Shown here: positions 6,847 to 12,499 of the stretch, one piece after another
Layout of the letters: the number at the start of each line of letters is the position of its first letter
How positions within the stretch are numbered: position 1 is the stretch's first letter
Source of the DNA: an uncultured Bacilli bacterium
GTDB taxonomy: Bacteria > Bacillota_I > Bacilli_A > RF39 > UBA660
Assembly: GCA_947630865.1 (NCBI GenBank)
Contig: CANRJE010000031.1
Coordinates: forward strand, 1-12,503
Length of the DNA stretch: 12,503 nucleotides
Direction: 5' to 3'
Notes under the pieces: model-generated
Told to the model about the DNA's origin: nothing
Databases searched by the model: none
Seen by the model: only the letters and a program-made list of their open reading frames with translations
Made by a program: the position numbers and the translations under genes

Positions 6847-7774
6847 GAAAAAATATGTCAATTTAACAATTTCAATTATTATTTTTTTATTTTTATTTGA
6901 AATATTAACTCACTCTAGTAGTATTGTTGAAACAGTTTATAAAAGTACTTCTATTTGGTTTTATAATATTGTTCCTACAATATTACCTATTTATATTGTT
7001 GTAGATTTACTTTTAAATTACAATGCTATTTATTATCTAAGTAAATTTTTTGGAAAATTCATGGAACGTTTTTTTAAATTAAAAAAAGAAACTGCATTTG
7101 TTTTTCTTCTTTCGATTATAAGTGGTTTTCCAAGTAATAGTAAATATTTAAAAAATCTTCTTGATGATAATGTTATTAATCAAGAGGAAGCTTCTAAATT
7201 ACTTTGCATGACGCATTTTTCTAATCCTCTTTTCATAATAGAAAGTATTGGAGTTAGTTTCTTACATGATAAAAAAATAGGTTTAATTATTTTAATAGCT
7301 CATTATTTAACTAATGTTTTAATAGGTTTTATGAACAGAAATTATTATGTAAATTTAAATCAAGAAAAAAATATAACTCAAAAAAAGAAAAAGAGCTTTA
7401 TTAACTCTTTAACTGATTCTATTTATAACACTATAAAAATTTTATTTTTACTTTATGGAATCATAACTTTTTTCATGATTGTAACAACAATTATAAGAGA
7501 AAATTTACCTTTTAGTAATAATATTATCAGTATTTTATGTGGACTATTAGAAATGACTCAAGGAATTTTTTATGTTAATTCTCTTACAATTCCAATTACA
7601 ATTAAAGCAATATTAATAACTTTCTTTATTTCTTTTGGAGGATTAAGTATTCATATGCAAGTTTTTAGTATTTTAAAAGATTATAAATTACATTATAAAG
7701 ATTATTTTTTAGCTAGGATTATTCATGGATTAATTGCTAGTAGTCTTGTTTTTCTAATTCTTTATTTTATGTGA
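6842..7774 (+). CDS. ylbJ: Sporulation integral membrane protein YlbJ (nucleoside-recognition/Gate family)
   Basis: This 310-residue polytopic membrane protein has hydrophobic helices at about residues 7-24, 38-62, 83-98, 144-168, 212-236 and 245-310 (several). The signature S-G-F-P-S-N-S-K-Y-L (about 97-106), then N-Q-E-E-A-S-K-L-L-C and F-S-N-P-L-F-I-I-E-S-I-G, matches the Gate (nucleoside recognition) repeat in YlbJ. The second half echoes it more weakly. In B. subtilis YlbJ is a mother-cell membrane protein made under SigE and needed for spore cortex formation and heat resistance. B. subtilis YlbJ is about 100 residues longer, so this is a short version. The start is the ATG at 6842 with AAGGAT 5 nt upstream; the frame remains open further upstream but over the ylbL start, with no ribosome site. 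Its 3' end overlaps the convergent prepilin gene by 8 bp, and I saw no hairpin terminator. Confidence 0.82.
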   Translation: MKKKYVNLTISIIIFLFLFEILTHSSSIVETVYKSTSIWFYNIVPTILPIYIVVDLLLNYNAIYYLSKFFGKFMERFFKLKKETAFVFLLSIISGFPSNSKYLKNLLDDNVINQEEASKLLCMTHFSNPLFIIESIGVSFLHDKKIGLIILIAHYLTNVLIGFMNRNYYVNLNQEKNITQKKKKSFINSLTDSIYNTIKILFLLYGIITFFMIVTTIIRENLPFSNNIISILCGLLEMTQGIFYVNSLTIPITIKAILITFFISFGGLSIHMQVFSILKDYKLHYKDYFLARIIHGLIASSLVFLILYFM

Positions 7775-8264
7775 CAACAAAATGAATTCTAAAATCATTT
7801 TCAAGATTTCGATGATGGAATATTATATCTAAACTATACATTCCATTAGTTGTATCACTTTCATATTTAGTATTTGTTATATCAAGTGTTATTAATCTAT
7901 CAGAAGAACCAGGTATTTCATAAATTATATTATTATATTCAATATAAGTTGTATATTTATTAGTAGTTGTATCTTTAGTATCTATAACAATTTTTAACGG
8001 TATTCGAACATTGTTTCTTGTAACTAATTCGTAGTAATAATCTGTTTGTTTATTGATACTAACAACAGGATCAGCAGTATTTAAAATATCATCATAAATA
8101 ATTCTAGTTAAAGAATTTTTATAATTAACAATATCTGTATAAGTTTGTTCATAATCACTTCTATCACGATAAACATAGGTAACATTAGTAATTGTTGCCA
8201 TAATAATAACAACTAAAAGCATTGTTAAAATAAGTTCAATTGTTGTAAAGCCTTTATTATTCAT
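7767..8264 (-). CDS. Type IV prepilin-like (pseudopilin) protein
   Basis: This 165-residue protein begins M-N-N-K-G-F-T-T-I-E-L-I-L-T-M-L, a classic class III signal. Cleavage by a prepilin peptidase is expected between G5 and F6, F6 would be N-methylated, and E10 is the +5 Glu needed for assembly. A hydrophobic helix follows to about residue 27. The remainder is a polar, Tyr/Thr/Asp-rich globular domain that I cannot assign to a named pilin. In Firmicutes such proteins serve competence (Com) pseudopili or type IV pili; no assembly ATPase, inner-membrane protein or peptidase lies in the window, so it is an isolated copy here. The ATG at 8264 has GAGGTG 4 nt upstream; the frame extends to a TTG at 8276 that overlaps that site. 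It converges on ylbJ. Confidence 0.8.
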   Translation of the reverse strand: MNNKGFTTIELILTMLLVVIIMATITNVTYVYRDRSDYEQTYTDIVNYKNSLTRIIYDDILNTADPVVSINKQTDYYYELVTRNNVRIPLKIVIDTKDTTTNKYTTYIEYNNIIYEIPGSSDRLITLDITNTKYESDTTNGMYSLDIIFHHRNLENDFRIHFVVT

Positions 8265-8286
8265 ATGACACCTCAATTATATATCA

Positions 8287-8315
8287 ATTATATAATAAGA
8301 TTTAGAAATTGTAAA
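8287..8315 (-). promoter_or_regulatory. Promoter of the prepilin-like gene
   Basis: On the minus strand, TTTACA (8315-8310), a 17-bp spacer and a perfect TATAAT (8292-8287) lie 22 nt before the ATG at 8264. A second TATAAT lies 11 nt before the ATG, too close to be used. The promoter gives the gene independent transcription after the enolase terminator. Confidence 0.65.
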
Positions 8316-8368
8316 TTAAAAGAATTTTTATTACTTGTCTTAATTATTTTTTATTTAAAGTTTAAATT

Positions 8369-8402
8369 AAAAATGCTAGACTATTTTCTAATCTGCATTT
8401 TT
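8369..8402 (-). terminator. Terminator of the murD-DUF1653-eno operon
   Basis: AAAAATGC pairs with GCATTTTT (8 bp), and inside it AGATTA pairs with TAGTCT (one G-U), with a single bulged A and a five-base loop. It lies 7 nt past the enolase stop and ends in T residues. The A/U symmetry means it could work in both directions. Confidence 0.75.
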
Positions 8403-8409
8403 ATTATCT

Positions 8410-9642
8410 TTATTTATTACCTTCAAGTTCTTCTTCAATTCTTATTAATTCATTATACTTACAAATTCTATCTGTTCTAGACATTGAACCTGTTTTTATT
8501 TGACCTAAATCAAGTCCAACTGCTAAATCAGCAATTGTTGTATCTTCAGTTTCTCCACTTCTATGTGAAATAATAGTTTTATATCCATTGCTTTTAGCTA
8601 AATTAATTGTTTCTATTGTTTCAGTGATTGTTCCTATTTGATTAACTTTTAAAAGAATAGCATTTCCAGCATGATTATCGATTCCTTTTTGTAAACATTT
8701 TTTATTTGTTACAAATAAATCATCACCTACTAATTGAATTTTATCTCCTAATTTTTCAGTTATTAATCTAAATCCTTCCCAATCATTTTCATCAACAGGA
8801 TCTTCTATTGAGATAATTGGATATTTCTTTATTAAATCTTCATAATAATTAATCAATTCTTCAGTTGTTAAAGATTTATTTTCTCCCTTTAATTCATATT
8901 TTCCATTTTGATAGAACTCACTTGCTGCAACATCAATAGCTAAATTAACATCAATTCCAGCTTTATATCCTGCTTTAGTAATTGCTTCTGTAATTAATTC
9001 AAATCCTTCACTATTAGATTTTAAATTTGGAGCAAAACCACCTTCATCTCCAACACTTGTTACATAACCTTTTTCTTTTAAAACATTTTTTAAAGTATGA
9101 AATACTTCTGAGCCAATTCTAATTCTTTCTTTAATAGTAGGTGCTTCAGGAATAATCATATATTCTTGAAAATCAAGATTGTTATCTGCATGAGCTCCAC
9201 CATTTATAATATTCATCATTGGTCTTGGTAAAGTTGTTCCATTTCCAACATATTTATAAAGAGGCATTTTTTTCTCGTTAGCAGCAGCTTTCAATGAAGC
9301 CATTGAAATACCTAAAATAGCATTAGCACCAAATCTTGATTTTGTTTCTGTTCCATCTAATTCAATCATAGCTTTGTCAAGTTCTTGTTGATCAAAAACA
9401 TCCATACCAATTACTAAGTTACGAAGTTCATTGTTTACATTACTAACAGCTTTTAAAACTCCTTTTCCCATGTATCTTGCATCATTATCTCTTAACTCTA
9501 AAGCTTCTCTTTCACCAGTTGATGCCCCACTTGGAACACTTGCTCTTCCCATTACTCCATCTTCTAGAATAACATCAACTTCTACAGTTGGATTTCCTCT
9601 TGAATCTAATATTTCTCTTCCTATTACATTTTTAATTTTCAT
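8410..9642 (-). CDS. eno: Enolase (phosphopyruvate hydratase)
   Basis: Enolase interconverts 2-phosphoglycerate and phosphoenolpyruvate in glycolysis. All signature parts are present in this 410-residue protein: SGASTGE (39-44, substrate-closing loop), H151 in GGAHADNN, E200 in GDEGGF, Mg2+ ligands D237, E280 and D307, catalytic base K332 in LLKVNQIGT, and SHRSGETED (359-367). It lacks about 15 residues at the C-terminus compared with B. subtilis enolase (430) but keeps the core. The start is the ATG at 9642 with GGAGATG upstream; the frame extends 11 codons upstream without a better site. It is not in the usual gapA-pgk-tpi-pgm cluster. Instead it follows murD and a DUF1653 gene by 13 nt and should be expressed from the murD promoter, unless there is a further one inside DUF1653. 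Confidence 0.98.
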   Translation of the reverse strand: MKIKNVIGREILDSRGNPTVEVDVILEDGVMGRASVPSGASTGEREALELRDNDARYMGKGVLKAVSNVNNELRNLVIGMDVFDQQELDKAMIELDGTETKSRFGANAILGISMASLKAAANEKKMPLYKYVGNGTTLPRPMMNIINGGAHADNNLDFQEYMIIPEAPTIKERIRIGSEVFHTLKNVLKEKGYVTSVGDEGGFAPNLKSNSEGFELITEAITKAGYKAGIDVNLAIDVAASEFYQNGKYELKGENKSLTTEELINYYEDLIKKYPIISIEDPVDENDWEGFRLITEKLGDKIQLVGDDLFVTNKKCLQKGIDNHAGNAILLKVNQIGTITETIETINLAKSNGYKTIISHRSGETEDTTIADLAVGLDLGQIKTGSMSRTDRICKYNELIRIEEELEGNK

Positions 9643-9655
9643 AATTTCATCTCCT

Positions 9656-9907
9656 TTATTTATAATTATTAGCAACAGATTCTATTTCTTGTAATTCAAA
9701 TCTATATTTTTGCTTTTCATTTGGATATTTCTGGTGGTCAACTTCACTTAAAAACATATCGATTGGTCTAATCCAAAGACCACCATCTCCATATAATCTT
9801 CTATAAATAACATATTTTTCATTTGTCTCTGAATGCGTAGCAATATCTACTACTAAATAATAATCTCCTTTAAAATGCCTATAAATACGATTTTTAATTA
9901 TTTCCAT
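9656..9907 (-). CDS. DUF1653 family protein
   Basis: This 83-residue protein matches the DUF1653 pattern: Y-R-H-F-K-G-D-Y-Y-L-V near the start, then A-T-H-S-E-T-N-E-K-Y-V-I-Y-R-x-L-Y-G-D-G-G-L-W-I-R-P, and a terminal Y-R-F-E. These small cytosolic proteins are widespread in bacteria, and their function is not established. The start is the ATG at 9907, set by GAGGAA 7 nt upstream; the in-frame TTG at 9922 overlaps that site. The first 14 nt overlap the end of murD, so translation is probably coupled. Enolase follows 13 nt downstream. The middle position in a wall-synthesis/glycolysis operon does not itself reveal a function. Confidence 0.85.
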   Translation of the reverse strand: MEIIKNRIYRHFKGDYYLVVDIATHSETNEKYVIYRRLYGDGGLWIRPIDMFLSEVDHQKYPNEKQKYRFELQEIESVANNYK

Positions 9908-11249
9908 CTTTGATTTCCTCAACTAATTTTTTAAATTCCGCACCTCTTTCCTCACATTCTTTATATTGGTCCCATGAAGCTGATGCTGGACTCAATAGTA
10001 TTATATCATTAGGTTTTGACTCTTGATAAGCTTTTTTAAATCCATCTTTTAAATGTTCATAGATAAATGTCTTAATATGTAAACTATCTCCAAGTTCTTT
10101 AACTCTCATTCGACATTCACCTATTCCAATTATTGTTTTAACATTTTTTAGATAAGGATTTAATTCTTCAAACTTTTGTCCTCTCTCAAGACCTCCTAAA
10201 AAAAGAATAATCTCATCATTTGGAAAGGCACTTAAAGCAATCTCTGTACATTTAATATTTGTAGCTTCAGTATCATTATAAAACTTTCTACCATCAACTA
10301 TATCAACAAGTTCAAGACGATGTTCAACCCCTTTAAAATCTTTTAAAACTTGTTTAATTTTTTCTGTTTCAACATTCATAAGTTTAGCAATTGTAATAGC
10401 AACTAAAGCATTTTCTACATTATGATTACCTTTTATAAACATATCGTTTTTATTAATAATTAATTCATCATGATAGTATAAATTATCATCTTTTAAGTAA
10501 GCATCTTTTTCATCATGACTACTAAAATATAATTTTTTACTTAAAATATTCTTGGTACTTTCTATACTATCTTGATTGCCAATATTTAAAATAGCTATAT
10601 CACTACTTGTTTGATTTTTAAATAGTTTAACTTTAACTTTTTTATAGGTATCATAATCACCAAAAAAATCAATGTGTGCTGGACTTAAATTAGTTAAGGC
10701 TGCAATATTTGGATTAAATTTATCTAAGTTAGCTAGTTGTTGACAAGATATTTCCATAACTAAAATATCGTTTTCTTTTATTTCATCTAAAATACTACAT
10801 AAAGGATAACCAATATTTCCTGCTAAGTGTGTATTTTTATATTTACTTTTTAAAATATTATAAGTTAGTGTTGTTGTTGTTGTTTTTCCATTAGTACCAG
10901 TAATTGCTATTAATTTAACATTTTTAGGTAAAAGATGATAAGCAAACTCTACTTCATTTATAACAGGAATATTAAGTTCTTTAGCTTTTAAAACATATTC
11001 ATGGTCATTTCTAATACCAGGATTTTTAATAATAAAATCAAATGATTCATCAAGTAAATCCTTAGGATGATAACCAAAGATAGTTTCTACTCCTAATTCT
11101 TTTATTTCCTCTACTTGTTTTTTATCTAAATATTTCTCTTCTTTGCTATCATTTAACACTACTTTACATTTTAGTTTTACAAGTTGTTTACAACAAGCGA
11201 AACCACTTCTAGCTAATCCTAAAACTAATATTTTTTTATTTTGAAACAT
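9894..11249 (-). CDS. murD: UDP-N-acetylmuramoylalanine--D-glutamate ligase (MurD)
   Basis: MurD adds D-glutamate to UDP-MurNAc-L-Ala with ATP in the cytosolic phase of peptidoglycan synthesis. The 451-residue protein has the three Mur domains: a Rossmann-like N-domain with GLARSG (11-16), a central ATPase with GTNGKT (118-123), GNIG (144-147) and H192 in the position of the Mg-binding His, and a C-domain with EHRLE (309-313), GGLERG (352-357) and LLSPASASWDQ (418-428). K206 in Y-x-x-x-K fits the carbamylated Lys. The usual NDSKATN is NDTEATN (325-331), so a Lys near the substrate is Glu here. The ATG at 11249 follows AGGTGAT by 3 nt; the frame reaches an upstream TTG without a site. It is the first gene of a murD-DUF1653-eno operon and confirms that the cell makes a wall. 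Confidence 0.97.
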   Translation of the reverse strand: MFQNKKILVLGLARSGFACCKQLVKLKCKVVLNDSKEEKYLDKKQVEEIKELGVETIFGYHPKDLLDESFDFIIKNPGIRNDHEYVLKAKELNIPVINEVEFAYHLLPKNVKLIAITGTNGKTTTTTLTYNILKSKYKNTHLAGNIGYPLCSILDEIKENDILVMEISCQQLANLDKFNPNIAALTNLSPAHIDFFGDYDTYKKVKVKLFKNQTSSDIAILNIGNQDSIESTKNILSKKLYFSSHDEKDAYLKDDNLYYHDELIINKNDMFIKGNHNVENALVAITIAKLMNVETEKIKQVLKDFKGVEHRLELVDIVDGRKFYNDTEATNIKCTEIALSAFPNDEIILFLGGLERGQKFEELNPYLKNVKTIIGIGECRMRVKELGDSLHIKTFIYEHLKDGFKKAYQESKPNDIILLSPASASWDQYKECEERGAEFKKLVEEIKDGNN

Positions 11250-11266
11250 TATATCACCTATCAATA

Positions 11267-11295
11267 ATTATATTATTAAGAGTGTAAAAAGTAAA
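11267..11295 (-). promoter_or_regulatory. murD: Promoter of the murD operon
   Basis: On the minus strand, TTTACT (11295-11290), a 17-bp spacer and a perfect TATAAT (11272-11267) end 17 nt before the murD ATG. The predicted leader is only about 10 nt, so the ribosome site AGGTGAT would lie at the very 5' end of the mRNA. Confidence 0.6.
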
Positions 11296-11300
11296 CCTAT

Positions 11301-11329
11301 TTGACTAAAAGAAAATATTAATCTATAAT
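11301..11329 (+). promoter_or_regulatory. rdgB: Promoter of rdgB
   Basis: TTGACT (11301-11306), a 17-bp spacer and a perfect TATAAT (11324-11329) end 16 nt before the rdgB ATG. This is the strongest consensus promoter in the window. It is back to back with the murD promoter, leaving about 5 bp between the two -35 boxes. Confidence 0.75.
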
Positions 11330-11345
11330 TATTCTTGGTGATAAC

Positions 11346-11924
11346 ATGTTATTTGCTAGTAAAAATTTAGGTAAATTAGAAGATATAGAAACAATTTTAA
11401 AAATTAAAGTTAAATCTTTAAATGATATAGATAAAGAAATTGAAATTGAAGAAAATAAAGATACTTTTATTGAAAATGCTATTTTAAAAGCAAAAGAAGT
11501 TTATAAGCAAACTGGACTACCAACATTAGCTGATGATAGTGGTTTAGAAATTGAAGCTTTAAATGGATTCCCTGGTGTTTTAACTCATCGTTTTTTAGGT
11601 CCTAATAAAACAGATCATGATAGAAATCAAGTTATTTTAGATATTATGGAGAAAAGAAAAAATAGAACTTGCTATTTTACTTGTAGTATGGCCTATTATG
11701 ATGGTATAAATTTAATTATAAGTGAATATCGTTTAAAGGGAGAACTAGCTCAAGAAGAACATATTAATAAAGGATTTGGATTTGATAGTATTTTTCTTTA
11801 TAATGGAAAGTATTTATCAGATATGACTATTGATGAAAAAAATTCTATTAGCCCTAGAAGAGAGGCTTTAAAGAAACTAATCAATAGTAAAAAATTTAAA
11901 AAAAATGTTGATTTAATAGATTAA
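11346..11924 (+). CDS. rdgB: Non-canonical purine NTP pyrophosphatase (RdgB/HAM1 family), divergent
   Basis: RdgB/HAM1 enzymes hydrolyse ITP, dITP and XTP to the monophosphate and keep deaminated purines out of DNA and RNA. The 192-residue protein has the usual length and order: an N-terminal F-A-S-K-N-L-G-K-L-E-D (usual T-x-N-x-x-K), T-F-x-E-N-A-x-x-K-A (40-49), the acidic catalytic motif ADDSGL (62-67), K-G-F-G-F-D-S-I-F (142-150; usual GFGYDPIF) and E-K-N-S-I-S-P-R (164-171). The last motif is usually S-H-R, and the His is a base-contact residue in characterised relatives; here it is Pro170. T-H-R-F-L-G replaces S-A-R-Y-x-G. Specificity may therefore differ. The start is the ATG at 11346 with TTGGTGAT 3 nt upstream. 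It is transcribed away from murD. Confidence 0.88.
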   Translation: MLFASKNLGKLEDIETILKIKVKSLNDIDKEIEIEENKDTFIENAILKAKEVYKQTGLPTLADDSGLEIEALNGFPGVLTHRFLGPNKTDHDRNQVILDIMEKRKNRTCYFTCSMAYYDGINLIISEYRLKGELAQEEHINKGFGFDSIFLYNGKYLSDMTIDEKNSISPRREALKKLINSKKFKKNVDLID

Positions 11925-11936
11925 GTATGTTATTAT
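11908..11936 (+). promoter_or_regulatory. Probable promoter of the tRNA pair
   Basis: TTGATT (11908-11913), a 17-bp spacer and TATTAT (11931-11936) lie 17 bp before the first tRNA. The -35 lies within the last codons of rdgB. Confidence 0.5.
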
Positions 11937-11953
11937 AAATCAGTAAATGTTTT

Positions 11954-12030
11954 GGACCCTTAGCTCAGTTGGTTAGAGCAATCGGCTCATAACCGATCGG
12001 TCATAGGTTCGAGTCCTATAGGGTCCACCA
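11954..12030 (+). tRNA. tRNA-Ile2 (anticodon CAT, lysidine-modified type)
   Basis: This is a 77-nt cloverleaf with encoded CCA: acceptor GGACCCT/AGGGTCC, D-arm GCTC/GAGC, anticodon stem ATCGG/CCGAT with loop CTCATAA, and T-arm ATAGG/CCTAT with TTCGAGT. CAT would read Met by sequence alone. The body and the CTCATAA loop closely follow the B. subtilis tRNA whose C34 becomes lysidine (by TilS) to read AUA as Ile. It is neither initiator-like (the first acceptor pair is G-C) nor like the elongator tRNA-Met I know. The Ile2 assignment is by resemblance. Confidence 0.88.
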
Positions 12031-12038
12031 ACATATAT

Positions 12039-12121
12039 GCGGGTATGGCGGAACTGGCAGACGCGCTAGTCTTAGGAACTAGTTCTTCGGAGTGCAGGTT
12101 CGATTCCTGTTACCCGCACCA
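12039..12121 (+). tRNA. tRNA-Leu (anticodon TAG)
   Basis: This is an 83-nt class II tRNA with encoded CCA: acceptor GCGGGTA/TACCCGC, anticodon stem CTAGT/ACTAG with loop CTTAGGA, and a short variable arm containing a TTCG turn. T-arm GCAGG/CCTGT (one G-U) has TTCGATT. It reads CUN Leu codons. It lies 8 nt after tRNA-Ile2 and is presumably co-transcribed with it. Confidence 0.95.
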
Positions 12122-12132
12122 GTGACGTTTCT

Positions 12133-12154
12133 GTTCGAACTTTTTCGAACTTTT
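12133..12154 (+). terminator. First of two tandem hairpins after the tRNA genes
   Basis: GTTCGA pairs with TCGAAC (12133-12138 and 12145-12150) across a 6-nt loop, followed by TTTT. It may be a weak terminator or a stable 3' trailer hairpin. Confidence 0.5.
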
Positions 12155-12160
12155 ATACAG

Positions 12161-12184
12161 AGAACTTGCAAAAAGTTCTTTTTT
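12161..12184 (+). terminator. Intrinsic terminator of the tRNA transcript
   Basis: AGAACTT pairs with AAGTTCT (7 bp) around GCAAA, followed by a run of T residues (12179-12184). It ends the tRNA unit. Its loop also supplies the -35 box of the next promoter. Confidence 0.8.
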
Positions 12185-12194
12185 ATGTTATGAT
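12166..12194 (+). promoter_or_regulatory. Promoter of the structured RNA region
   Basis: TTGCAA (12166-12171), a 17-bp spacer and TATGAT (12189-12194) have good sigma-A geometry, predicting a start near 12201. It is embedded in the tRNA terminator hairpin. Confidence 0.55.
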
Positions 12195-12346
12195 GAATAT
12201 GTCAAGGAAACTTGCATAAAATAAAAAAGAGGAACATTTGAGTCGCAAGTGAATGTCGCCTCTAAGAATTTAGATTTGACACTCTATCAATGCTGATTAA
12301 GTGTCATATTTTTATTGCTATTACCAATAAGGTAAGGAGTAATAAA

Positions 12347-12379
12347 ATGATAGCAACAAGCCGAAGGACTTTTATATAA
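12347..12379 (+). CDS. Possible 10-residue leader peptide inside the structured RNA
   Basis: ATG at 12347 opens M-I-A-T-S-R-R-T-F-I and a TAA stop. AAGGAG (12334-12339) lies 7 nt upstream, an ideal ribosome site and one of the best in the window. The site lies next to helix TTACC/GGTAA and within the arms of helix 4, so its access would depend on folding. Two adjacent Arg codons (CGA AGG), rare-type codons in so AT-rich a genome, precede the terminator by 25 nt. It could be a stalling peptide for attenuation. It could equally be chance, since structured RNAs often carry GGAG-like strings. Confidence 0.3.
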   Translation: MIATSRRTFI

Positions 12380-12389
12380 ATGTTAAAAT

Positions 12390-12443
12390 AAAAACTGATA
12401 AAAATGTTAAAGTTAAAACCTGAGACTTTTTATCAGTTTTTTT
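12390..12443 (+). terminator. Strong 15-bp hairpin terminator ending the structured RNA
   Basis: The arm 12390-12404 pairs perfectly with 12427-12441 (A-rich/CTGAT/A-rich against its complement) around a 22-nt loop. T residues continue to 12443. The loop repeats the TGTTAAA string found just before the hairpin (12381-12387 and 12405-12411), so an alternative pairing register is conceivable. Confidence 0.7.
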
Positions 12444-12455
12444 GATAATTATGAT

Positions 12456-12499
12456 ATATTTATAACATCTCATAAGATAGAAGGAGATGTTATAAATAT
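12456..12499 (+). repeat. 16-bp perfect inverted repeat over the ribosome site and start codon of the next gene
   Basis: 12456-12471 is the exact reverse complement of 12484-12499, with a 12-nt loop (12472-12483). The right arm contains most of the SD (AAGGAG, 12481-12486) and the first two bases of the ATG (12498-12500). A G-U pair could extend it by one. In RNA this would hide the start region; in DNA it could be an operator. Confidence 0.75.

Larger units (their letters stand above)
12201..12443 (+). ncRNA. Candidate structured non-coding RNA, about 240 nt (possible raiA-type RNA or leader)
   Basis: No gene of ordinary size fits here, but the stretch has strong RNA structure. Helix 1: CAAG/CTTG capped by GAAA (12203-12214). 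Helix 2: AGAGG/CCTCT (12228-12232, 12259-12263) enclosing CATTTG/CAAGTG with an AGTCG loop (12235-12251). Helix 3: TGACACT/AGTGTCA (12277-12283, 12300-12306) enclosing ATCA/TGAT. Helix 4: TTGCTA/TAGCAA (12315-12320, 12351-12356) enclosing TTACC/GGTAA. It has its own promoter upstream and a 15-bp terminator stem at its 3' end. The segment 12229-12262 is clearly richer in G and C than the surrounding spacer, as expected of a conserved RNA core. I do not recognise a riboswitch class. Position, size, independent terminator and a downstream gene starting Met-Arg fit a raiA-type RNA, but I cannot confirm this from memory of its consensus. The alternative is an attenuating leader. Confidence 0.55.

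Noticed and set aside
9431..9694. Open plus-strand frame opposite the start of enolase
   Set aside because: It is wholly antisense to a certain gene and has no SD sequence. The same applies to plus-strand frames at 2352-2582, 5203-5415 and 8265-8480.
11954..12030. Reading the CAT tRNA as initiator or elongator tRNA-Met
   Set aside because: The first acceptor pair is G-C, unlike the usual bacterial initiator, and the body plus CTCATAA loop match the Ile2 type much better.
12134..12154. TTCGAACTTTT tandem repeat after tRNA-Leu as a phage or island attachment site
   Set aside because: The repeats are adjacent and fold as a terminator-like hairpin. No integrase or second distant copy is in the window, and the sequence is not a copy of the tRNA 3' end.
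12201..12440. Known riboswitches, T-box, tmRNA, RNase P, 6S or SRP RNA, hammerhead or retron RNA
   Set aside because: I looked for their signature strings (for example the T-box GGTGG-ACC core, hammerhead CTGATGA/GAAA, the lysine, glycine, TPP and SAM cores) and found none. Retron-type terminal arms are also absent. Only a covariance search can exclude them fully.
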